This document shows, piece after piece, positions 22,713-30,730 of a stretch of 64,000 nucleotides of DNA. Each line of letters starts with the position of its first letter. The stretch's first letter is position 1. The notes beneath the pieces were generated by a model. The model ran no database searches. It had not been told where the DNA came from and saw only the letters and a program-made list of their open reading frames with translations. Position numbers and translations under genes: made by a program. Source of the stretch: Stentor roeselii (lineage: Eukaryota; Ciliophora; Heterotrichea; Heterotrichida; Stentoridae); assembly GCA_006503475.1 (NCBI GenBank), contig RSEH01000118.1, forward strand, positions 1 through 64,000, given 5' to 3'.

Positions 22713-23214
22713 ATTTTTAATAAAGTTCTGGAAGTTTGGTTATGTTTTAGTGGATTTTAAATTTAGAAGGAATATTTTAGGGTAGGGAGTTGGGTAAAGG
22801 ATTAAATTTTTATTGATTTAACATGAATCACTTTTCAATGAAAATCAAGAAAAAATGTTAAATTTTAGCAGAATATTTTAGTTTAGGGATTTGGGTAATT
22901 GAAATTATAGATTATTGATTTAACATGAATCACTCTTTCAATGAAAATCAAGAAAAATGTTGAATTTAGCAGGAATATCTGAGTTTATGTATTTGGGTAA
23001 AAGATTTAAATTCTTTATATTACTATTTATTTATCTTGAATCACTATTTCAAAGAAAATAAAGAATCTAGAGATCACTGATTTTTCTCTTGATTTAACAT
23101 CACTATTTCAATGAAAATCAAGAAATCTAAAAATCACTGATTTTCTTTTTTATCAATTAAACCTTTCCTAATATTAATGTGAAAAACTTAAAGAATCTAT
23201 CAATTGATTAAAAC
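22713..23214. repeat. degenerate repeats with inverted arms between convergent genes
   Basis: 502 bp spacer. A unit containing TTGATTTAACATGAATCAC, then TTTCAATGAAAATCAAG, occurs near 22813 and 22915 and in shortened form near 23089; a partial copy lies near 23031. The ends CTTGATTT and AAATCAAG are inverted repeats that could form a hairpin at the 3' ends of both convergent genes. Confidence 0.6.
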
Positions 23215-25152
23215 CTAATTTATGAGTTTATATACCGTTGGCAACTCAGATGATCCGATTCGATTAAAGAACTCAAGCAACTTCGCCTTTTCCTTCTTAC
23301 TCATCAACTTCAAAGTAGTAGAGAACCTACAAGTTGTAGAAATGGCATTAAAGAACCCTATGGCCCATGAAAAGTCTAAGTTTTCCACCATTGAAACTTC
23401 CAAGCACTGTCCAAGTAATTCCACTGAAAACTCCGTTTTTTCAAAGAGGGCTGAAACATCTTCAGGGGTGATTTTCTAATTATTCAATACATGAATATAT
23501 TCGTAAAAGCTTTCTGGGTCACTTTTTAAGCTTTTAGCGGCGGATTCAAACATTAGAGCAGTCTTGGGTGCATCTAGAACTACTAACTTGGAGGCAATTT
23601 CCTTTGCATTTTTAATGGTTTCCTTGGAAATTACTTCTTTTTTGGTTTTTCTTTCTTCGTGGTCAGAACTTTCATCTTCGTCATCTGAATTGATCTTTTT
23701 GGGAAATGCGGCTTCGGCCTTTTTGAACTTATCCTTATCTTTCAACGAGTCTTTATGTTCAATAACTGAAAGGTCTTCTTCCCTAAAGCTAACTCGTCGT
23801 TCATAAGACTTTTCAGTTTCCCCTTCACATTTCCTAAAAGACGACCTATTCCTTGGACTAGTTACAAGAGTTTCCCTAGTGACAAGAAGTTGTTTAGACT
23901 TGATCTCTTCTAATTCCTTCTTCGCAAGTTCATTATTCGGTTCGATCGACAAAAGATGACTAAAAGACTCATGAGCAGCTTGAAGGTTATTCCTCAAAGA
24001 CTGGCATTTTCCAATCCTAAACAAAGCCTTTGAGTTATTCTGATCAAACCTCAGCACTTTCTTACTATCATTAATCGCTTCCAAGTTCAAATCAAGTTTA
24101 CTATAAGCAAGTGCTCGATTATTATAAAAAGCGATAACCAGTGAAAGAATCGGAGGATTTATCACAATTTTCTCTTCAGAAAAACGTTTTTCTATTGCAA
24201 ATATCGATTTAGTGAAAAAAGTGATAGCCTGGTCATAATCTTCTTTTCTGAAACTCGAGTTTCCTTGGGACTTAATCATTTCCAGCTCTTTGATAAACTC
24301 TTCCTGGCTTTGAAGAGCGATGATTGACTGTAAAGCTGGATCTTTTTCAATTTCTTGAACATCAGGGTTCTGTTCAGCGAGGTTAATTTCTTCATTTTCT
24401 TTATTTTCTTCATCATCGTCTTCAACTTCCGTGATTTGTATTCTTCGATACCCGGTGATAGTTGAAAGTTCATCTCTGCATTTTTTCAGTTTTTCATTTG
24501 CTTCTTCATTTTCAGGGTCGTTTTCAAGGACGACCTTCCAGTCTTCCACTGCTTTTTCCCATTCTTTCAACTCCATCAAGGCCAGAGCTCTACGATGAAA
24601 AGCTTTGAAGTACTTCGGGTTGATGAAAATCGCCTTGTCACAGTCCTCAGCAGCTTTTTTGTACTTAAACTGCTTGAGTAGGACTAAAGCTCTGTTGAAA
24701 TAAGCCTGGGAGTTCCTCGGGTTGAGCTCTATCGATTTTGAGTAACTTTCAAAGGCCTGGTCGTAGTCCTTTGCTCTGAGGTAATCGTTTCCGGCTTCTT
24801 TGGCTTTCTGGGAAAGTGACTCGTTGAGGACGAGGCTTTGAGTGTCTTGGGCTTTTAAAAGCTTTTCTTTGTTTTCGAGACTTTCGGACCAGCTTTCCAA
24901 GTCTTTCTCGAGTTTTTGGAATTCTTCTGATGATATTGAGTTGCTCGGCTTTTTACTGAGTTTCGATTACGATGATGGGTCGAGGTCAAGGATCTTTGTC
25001 TCGATCGCTTTTTCTAACTCGAAGTAACCTCCTTTGTCGTCTTGAAGAGCTTTTAGAGCTTTTTTTAACTCTTTTACGTTGTTTGTGCTGGATACCCACT
25101 CGAAGTCGATCTTTTCTAGGTCGTAGGAAGGTTTTGAATCTCTTGAATCCAT
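23215..25152 (-). CDS. RPAP3: RPAP3-type TPR co-chaperone
   Basis: Three exons (24971-25152, 23491-24955, 23215-23475) give 635 residues. The two 15-nt introns are required because each carries an in-frame stop and its removal restores the frame. Order: N-terminal RPAP3/SPAG1-like segment with DFEW (about 15-20), a first TPR block at about 85-205, an acidic linker, a second TPR block at about 245-390, a charged linker, and a C-terminal helical RPAP3_C domain spanning the last intron (about 520-635). RPAP3 is the HSP90-binding adaptor of R2TP, which assembles RNA polymerases, snoRNPs and, with SPAG1-type relatives, axonemal dynein arms. SPAG1 is the alternative name, but the C-terminal domain fits either. 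Stop TAG. Confidence 0.85.
23476..23490 (-). other. 15-nt intron in RPAP3-like gene
   Basis: On the coding strand GTATTGAATAATTAG. It contains an in-frame TAG; removal joins Y-I-H to K-I-T-P-E-D and restores the RPAP3_C domain. Confidence 0.85.
24956..24970 (-). other. 15-nt intron in RPAP3-like gene
   Basis: On the coding strand GTAATCGAAACTCAG. It carries an in-frame TAA; removal joins the first exon, starting at 25152, to the TPR-coding exon. Confidence 0.85.
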
Positions 25153-25917
25153 TTATGGATGATTTTAAAGAGTTTAGGAGTTGATAAGATTGGGTGGAAA
25201 TATGGAAGGTTTATTTTAGAGGATGGAAAATGGAGTAGGTTTATTAGAAGAAAAGTTTGTTTGAGGTGGTTTATTGAGATGATAGTTTTTTAAGGATTTG
25301 GTGGAGGTTTTGTTTGGTTTTTAAAATTTTTTATTTTTTTTTAGATTTTCAAGGTGAATTAAATGTTTTTTTAAGGTGGATTAGGAGTTTAGATGTTTAT
25401 GAAAAGAAAAGTTTTGAAATTGTTGATTGAGGTTGATAGAATTTGTGGGAAGGATATTATTTATAGTTTTAGGATGTTGCTGATAAGTGGTATTTTATGG
25501 AGAAGAATGGAAAAATTTAATTATATACAAATTTACAATATGGATGCAATTTTAAGTTTTTTTATATAGTTTAGTATATTTTAATATATAGATTTTCTCC
25601 ACAAAGCAAAATATTTTATACATAAAAATTAATGATCTTGAATTATGATATTAAGTAAATCCATTTAATCAATTATAAACTATATCATTCTAAGACCAAG
25701 TTTTAAATATAATAAATTTTAAGAATAAAAAGTATTTTTCAATAAAAGTAAAATATTTGATATTTCAAAAGCTACCAATTATACAAAACATCGTAATGTG
25801 TATTAATTCAAATTATTTCATTTTGATTTACAGTTCTTTATCCACCAGCTTTGATTTAGTTAGACATTCTTCGAGTTTCGACTGCTGAAGTCTATAAATC
25901 TATATTTAATTAAAATA
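25153..25917. other. intergenic region upstream of RPAP3-like gene
   Basis: No gene seen. 25153-25500 is rich in G and T on the plus strand, i.e. A/C-rich on the strand of the RPAP3-like gene. The rest is AT-rich. Confidence 0.5.
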
Positions 25918-26805
25918 TCAAAAGCTTAAAAAATGTTGATATGTTTTAGCAACTTTACTCAGTGAATCTTTTAAACATTAAGCATAAAAGAATTCTAAAT
26001 CCTTGATAAAATTATCAAAAACTTGAATATACCACTTCTGTAAACCCTTCACCAAAGACCAATACTGTAAAAAAATAATTTCAAGTTAATTAAATTCATT
26101 AATCTATATAATGATGATTATTTTTAAAGATATTCTACTTTCCACTTATTCTAACCAAAGTCCTCTTAGTAAGGATATAAATTCATAATTAATCATCTAA
26201 ATTAATTAAAAGACATTTGGTTTAATGCTTAGAGCTTCTTTATTTCTTTGATTTGTTTATCCAGTTGTCTTCAGAATTTTTTTCATCATCTTAGGTTGAA
26301 CAAACATATACACCAATGTACTTTTATTGATTTAATGAGAAAATTCAGTATTCTTAGTATTATAAAGTGTTTTATATGATATTTCTCCGTAATTAAATTA
26401 ATATCTTTATATCATTGATAATTCCTCAATTACAGTATTTACTTCATTTACATCTGCCCTCAGTACTTGATAATAGTCTATATGAATTTCCGTTAATTTA
26501 ACTGATACTTTTAGAATTTTCCAAAATATTCTTGCCAGGTCTTGCAATGAATTATACATCTCTAGGTAAGCAATATATCTAGAAAAACTAGCATCAGCTA
26601 TTTTGATTAAACTTGTCACAATTTCTTTTTAACTGAAAAATAATTCAAAATTCTGCAAGGAATAGTTAAAAACCTTGAAGTGATAAACTTCAAGTATAGA
26701 TGCTTGAAGCATATTATCATAAAGTATAACATTGACTAGGCCCTTGTATTAAAGATTTTCAGTAAATAATGATTTTTAAAAGTAATTCCTATTATATTAG
26801 ACCAT
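25918..26805 (-). pseudogene. 888-bp frame with internal TAA/TAG, protein-like throughout
   Basis: From an ATG at 26803-26805 one frame runs 296 codons to a TGA at 25918-25920. It is broken by about 12 TAA and 2 TAG but no internal TGA and no frame change. Its longest clean part (26410-26619, 70 codons) has the codon pattern of real coding sequence: about 30% of codons begin with G, against about 7% with G in the second position. Read with TAA/TAG as Gln it gives a helical, BAR- or sorting-nexin-like protein of about 295 residues. It is either a decayed gene with Gln codons turned to stops, or a gene written in the UAR=Gln ciliate code. The neighbours use TAA/TAG as stops. No family is confidently assigned. 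Confidence 0.4.
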
Positions 26806-27282
26806 GAAACAAAATAATGATATAAAACTTAAATAATAACAAGTTCTAAAACTAACAAAATGACCTTTACACTCCACATCCTCAATTCAACCCATAAACA
26901 AATCTCCTAACCTTTTCTAAAATTCAAAATCCAAACAAACCCAAACCAAAAATTCATAAAACCCTTAAAAAATCCAAAAATCCAAACAAACCCAAAAAAA
27001 ATTCAAAAACCAATCCATCAAACCCCAAAACCCCAAAAAAAAATTCAAAAGCCAATCCATCAAAACCCCAAAACCCCAAAAAAAAATTCAAAAGCCAATC
27101 CATCAAAACCCCAAAACCCCAAAAAAAAATTCAAAAACCAATCAATCAAAACCCCAAAACCCCAAAAAAAAATTCAAAAGCCAATCCTTAAAAAATCATC
27201 TAAACCCACATCTAAAATCCCATTCAAACCTCTCCCCATTTAAACCATCTCCACAAATCCAAAAACTCCTAATACTCCAAAA
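26806..27282. promoter_or_regulatory. G-depleted 5' flank of the stomatin-like gene
   Basis: Between 26881 and the ATG at 27283 the plus strand has only about three G in some 400 nt, while C and A are abundant. The tract includes the 43-bp telomere-like repeats listed separately. Similar but milder tracts precede several other genes here on their coding strand. Confidence 0.5.
27001..27190. repeat. four tandem 42-43-bp units with CCCCAAAACCCCAAAA
   Basis: Units start at 27001, 27043, 27086 and 27129, with a partial fifth at 27172. Each contains ATTCAAAA(A/G)CCAATCCATC followed by CCCCAAAACCCC and an A run. The C4A4 core equals the telomere repeat of spirotrich ciliates; the opposite strand (GGGGTTTT) could form a G-quadruplex. 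Confidence 0.9.
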
Positions 27283-28152
27283 ATGTCAAATCCAAGCCGA
27301 CCAGTGGTAAGTCAATTTCTAAACATAATCCGAGTGAAAGAGCAGCAAGCAATAATAATCGAGCGTTTTGGAAAATTTATCCGTCAACTAAATCCAGGTC
27401 TTCACATATTGATTCCCTTCATCGAGCAAGCCGCTTACATTCATTCTCTAAAGGAAGAAGTTTACGACATCTCTTCACAAGCAGCGATTACAAAGGACAA
27501 CGTTGAGTTGATAATCGACGGAGTGCTTTACCTTCAAATAACCGACGCTCAAAAGGCTTCCTACGGCATCGGAAACCCAATCGACGCGATGCAGCAACTG
27601 GCCCAGACGATGATGAGATCAGAACTCGGCAAGCTGAAGCTCGACGACACCTTCCGCGGGCGAGAAGACCTGAACCACGCCATCGTCACAGCGATCAACG
27701 AGTCAGCAAAGGAATGGGGCATAAAATGCATGAGATATGAAATAAAAGACATCACAATTCCTACTACTTTAAGAAAAGCTATGGAAAGACAAGCTGAAAC
27801 TGAAAGGCAGAAAAGAGCTGAAATTTTGAATACTCTGGGAAAAAGGCAGGCTCAGATCAATGTGGCTGAAGGAATTAGAGAAGCTAGCATTTTAACTGCC
27901 GAAGGAGATGCTAAAGCTATTCAGATTAAAGCGGAAGCTGATGCTGAAAGTATTAATATTCTTTGTCAGGCTCTTAGTGCGGTTAATGGAATTGATGCTG
28001 TTAAACTTAGGATTTCGGAAAAGTATTTGGAGGCTTTTGCGGGATATGGAAAAAATGAAAATTCACTTATTGTTGATTTTAATCCCAATGATGTCGCTGG
28101 AATCGTCGAGAAATCGTTCAATTTGTTTGATGAAGTTCAGATAGGTAAATAA
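27283..28152 (+). CDS. STOML2: stomatin-like SPFH protein (STOML2 type)
   Basis: 289 residues, an SPFH/prohibitin-fold protein. The SPFH domain starts near residue 17 (VKEQQAIIIERFGKF), followed by the conserved NPGLHILIPF and a helical C-terminal part with AEGDAKAIQIKAEADAES. The pattern is closest to STOML2/paraslipin, the mitochondrial inner-membrane member that binds cardiolipin and organises respiratory complexes with prohibitins. There is no obvious membrane helix at the N terminus and only a short possible targeting segment (about 1-14), so location is inferred from family. It ends in TAA 2 bp before the ATG of the kinase gene. Its 5' flank is almost free of G. Confidence 0.9.
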   Translation: MSNPSRPVVSQFLNIIRVKEQQAIIIERFGKFIRQLNPGLHILIPFIEQAAYIHSLKEEVYDISSQAAITKDNVELIIDGVLYLQITDAQKASYGIGNPIDAMQQLAQTMMRSELGKLKLDDTFRGREDLNHAIVTAINESAKEWGIKCMRYEIKDITIPTTLRKAMERQAETERQKRAEILNTLGKRQAQINVAEGIREASILTAEGDAKAIQIKAEADAESINILCQALSAVNGIDAVKLRISEKYLEAFAGYGKNENSLIVDFNPNDVAGIVEKSFNLFDEVQIGK

Positions 28153-28154
28153 AA

Positions 28155-29231
28155 ATGGGAAACTGCTGCGGGCACACAGAAAATCTTCCCCAAGCAGGGT
28201 CAATATACGAGATACCAGACGATCTTGAATCTAAATCTATAGGCATCAAAAGTTTCAACCTTGTCACAGTCCTAGGCAAAGGAAGCTTCGGCCGAGTTCT
28301 TCTAATGGAAAAAAATGACACTAAAAAGCTATACGCGATTAAAGTTATCCTAAAGCAAAAACTTTTAAATTCTCAAAAAAAGAACCACGCGCTAATGGAA
28401 CGAAAGTTACTAGCCCAAATCACAAGTCCATTCGTGGTCAAACTACGTTACGCATTTCAAAGCCCTGAAAAACTCTATCTTGTGATGGACTTTATGCAAG
28501 GAGGTGACCTTTTCTACCATTTAAATGATTTGAAACAGTTTCCAGAGGACATGGCTCGTTTTTTCGCAGTTGAAATCGCTTTAGCCTTGCAAGACCTTCA
28601 TCTTAATAATATCATTTACCGTGATTTGAAACCTGAAAATATTTTAATGGATGAGGACGGACATATTAAACTGGCTGATTTCAACTTGGCTGCCACGACT
28701 AATGATGGGGAAAAAAGCAACTCGATGTGTGGAACTCCTGAATATGTTAGTCCTGAAATACTAAAAGGTTCGCCTCATGGTTTTGAAGTCGATTTCTGGG
28801 GACTAGGTTGTTTGATATATGAAATGATTGAAGGAAAGTCTCCGTTTTATGCCAGCAATTATAAGACTTTGTATTCCAAAATTATAAACGGAAACTTCAG
28901 ATTTAGTGACAGGTTCTCTTGCAAGGCTATGGACCTTATTTCGCAGTTGCTCACAGTTCAGGTGAAGTCAAGACTCATTTCTATAGAAAAACTAAAAAAA
29001 CATGAGTTTTTTGAAGGAGTTGACTGGGAAGCTGCCTATTTGAAGAAAATGATTCCACCGATTAGACCTTTTGTTACTCATGATAGGGATACTCGATATT
29101 TTAACCCTAGTGGAGGATTTGACTCACCCGCTGCTCAGCTTACTTTGATTCAGAGAGAAAATAATGTTTTTCCTGGATTTACTTATGAGGAGTCGCTTAG
29201 GCAGCATGTTGGATCGAAGGAAGGAACTTAA
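28155..29231 (+). CDS. AGC-family protein kinase, N-myristoylated type
   Basis: 358 residues. The N terminus MGNCCGH suits N-myristoylation plus palmitoylation, so the kinase is probably membrane-bound. Kinase domain at about 34-290: GKGSFGRV loop (41-48), YAIKV lysine (about 64), YRDLKPEN catalytic loop, MCGTPEYVSPE activation segment. The Mg-binding motif reads DFN instead of DFG. The tail has FPGFTY, an AGC hydrophobic motif, so it is a full AGC kinase (S6K/PKA/PKG-like group) and not a truncated one. The DFN change keeps the metal-binding Asp; related AGC-type kinases with this change can be active. The gene starts 2 bp after the stop of the stomatin-like gene. Stop TAA. Confidence 0.9.
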   Translation: MGNCCGHTENLPQAGSIYEIPDDLESKSIGIKSFNLVTVLGKGSFGRVLLMEKNDTKKLYAIKVILKQKLLNSQKKNHALMERKLLAQITSPFVVKLRYAFQSPEKLYLVMDFMQGGDLFYHLNDLKQFPEDMARFFAVEIALALQDLHLNNIIYRDLKPENILMDEDGHIKLADFNLAATTNDGEKSNSMCGTPEYVSPEILKGSPHGFEVDFWGLGCLIYEMIEGKSPFYASNYKTLYSKIINGNFRFSDRFSCKAMDLISQLLTVQVKSRLISIEKLKKHEFFEGVDWEAAYLKKMIPPIRPFVTHDRDTRYFNPSGGFDSPAAQLTLIQRENNVFPGFTYEESLRQHVGSKEGT

Positions 29232-29743
29232 TGTATAAATTATAATTTTTGGTTGGGAATCATTAAGATTAGGATTTTTATTTAAAGTTAGGGTTTTTTT
29301 ATGGTTTTTAAAAAAACTAATGTTTCATTCTAGGCTTTTGCTTAAGTTATGGTAGAAAATTTTTTATTCTAGAATTGAGTTAGGCTTGTTATAAATATGA
29401 GTGAAGCTTTATTCAATTCTTGCTTGATTATAATTTTTTGGAATTATCATGAAACTACTTAGAAAATTTATAATATCACTTTTGTAATATTTTATGATTT
29501 CTGACAATATCTCAAAAACTACCCTACAGATTGACTAAATGATCTTTAGATAAAACAAAACCTTAAATAACTAAAATAAGCTAAACCTAGAACATACTAG
29601 AATAACCAAAAACCTAAAACAATTTAAAATAAACAAAATCTCCAAAAATTATCATTAATAACAATTTCCTCAAACCACCCAATAAATAATAAACCCAAAT
29701 TCATTTAATAATTCTAATTTAAAGTAAAATCCTTTTCCTATAA
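29232..29743. other. intergenic between convergent genes
   Basis: 512 bp between the kinase and the BTB gene. AT-rich, no open frame or repeat seen. Confidence 0.5.
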
Positions 29744-30727
29744 TTAATTCTTCTTCACAGTTTGCAATAAAATATTTTTCAATTCATTCGGCAGCTCTAA
29801 TTGTATCTTCTTCACCTCTCGTTCAGCAGCCACAAATTCCTCACATCGAATTTTCAAAATCCTAAACTTCAATTCAACAGCGAGTTCCCAAAGATCAACA
29901 AGATTATCAACCGAAATGAATTCAGCGAGTTTAATTTGCAGTAAGTATTTCAAGTTTTCAACTTTAAGAAAATCAGCCAAATAAGCGACTTCAACAATTC
30001 CAGTGTTAGAAGTGACAAGTTCTCCAGTATAAAAAAATCCTAAAATAGACTGAACCGCTTCCAATGAAAAGCCATTCAAACAAAAAACCCCTCGCCTGGC
30101 TTCCATAGTATTTCCAGCGAACATATCAGCGAAAAACGACGACCGAGCAGCTAAAACATTGCGATGAGCAGAAACTTGTTGTCCGTCAGCAGTCTGAATA
30201 AAAAAATCGCTGTTTTTATTTAAAATCTGTTGAAGACTAAACCTCTGCAGTTCTTTCCTTTCTTCTTTCTTCACAAAATTAGGACGATTAAGGCATTTTT
30301 TAATTTTTTCCTGATCCCTGATGACAACAGGAGGACTTTCTTCCTGAATTCTGAAATTATCCAGTTCTTCTTGATTTCTTTTCAAGTTTTCCTCTCGAAT
30401 CTTAGCAATTCTAAGTTTTTCCTCGATTTCTGTTTCAGTGAGTGATCTTTTATTAGGAACTGTTTCAGGTTCATTGATTTCTTTATTTTCTTTGATTTCA
30501 TTGATTTCTTCCCTCATATTATCAAATCTGTCTAAAGCTTTTCTCCTTCTTTCATTGATCTCTTCCTGGGAAAGCTGTGATTCAGGTTCAATACTTCCAG
30601 CATGTCCTGTAAAACTCGAAGATAACCCATTGGCCCGAAGCCAAGCTTCAGAAGGTCCTTGAAACCCAAAACCTCCTCTAGGGCCTTCAAGACCTTTCCG
30701 GGCAGCGGGAAAGTTGCGGTCGACCAT
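29744..30727 (-). CDS. coiled-coil BTB/POZ protein
   Basis: 327 residues. Residues about 45-165 form a charged helical segment (EEINERRRKALDRFDNMREE and onward). A BTB/POZ domain follows at about 175-290: SDFFIQTADGQQVSAHRNVLAARSSFF is the usual beta-strand and D-x-x-A-H start, and the helices after it include ILGFFYTGEL. BTB domains dimerise and often bring substrates to CUL3; no MATH, Kelch or NPH3 part is seen. The gene starts 3 bp after the stop of the STPGR gene, so the pair shares almost no spacer. Stop TAA. Confidence 0.85.
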   Translation of the reverse strand: MVDRNFPAARKGLEGPRGGFGFQGPSEAWLRANGLSSSFTGHAGSIEPESQLSQEEINERRRKALDRFDNMREEINEIKENKEINEPETVPNKRSLTETEIEEKLRIAKIREENLKRNQEELDNFRIQEESPPVVIRDQEKIKKCLNRPNFVKKEERKELQRFSLQQILNKNSDFFIQTADGQQVSAHRNVLAARSSFFADMFAGNTMEARRGVFCLNGFSLEAVQSILGFFYTGELVTSNTGIVEVAYLADFLKVENLKYLLQIKLAEFISVDNLVDLWELAVELKFRILKIRCEEFVAAEREVKKIQLELPNELKNILLQTVKKN

Positions 30728-30730
30728 AAA

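Noticed and set aside
22713-23214. CRISPR array
   Set aside because: Units are degenerate, few and lack regular spacers; eukaryotic context.
27001-27190. Chromosome end or telomere addition site
   Set aside because: Sequence and genes continue normally on both sides; the C4A4 blocks are part of an internal tandem unit.
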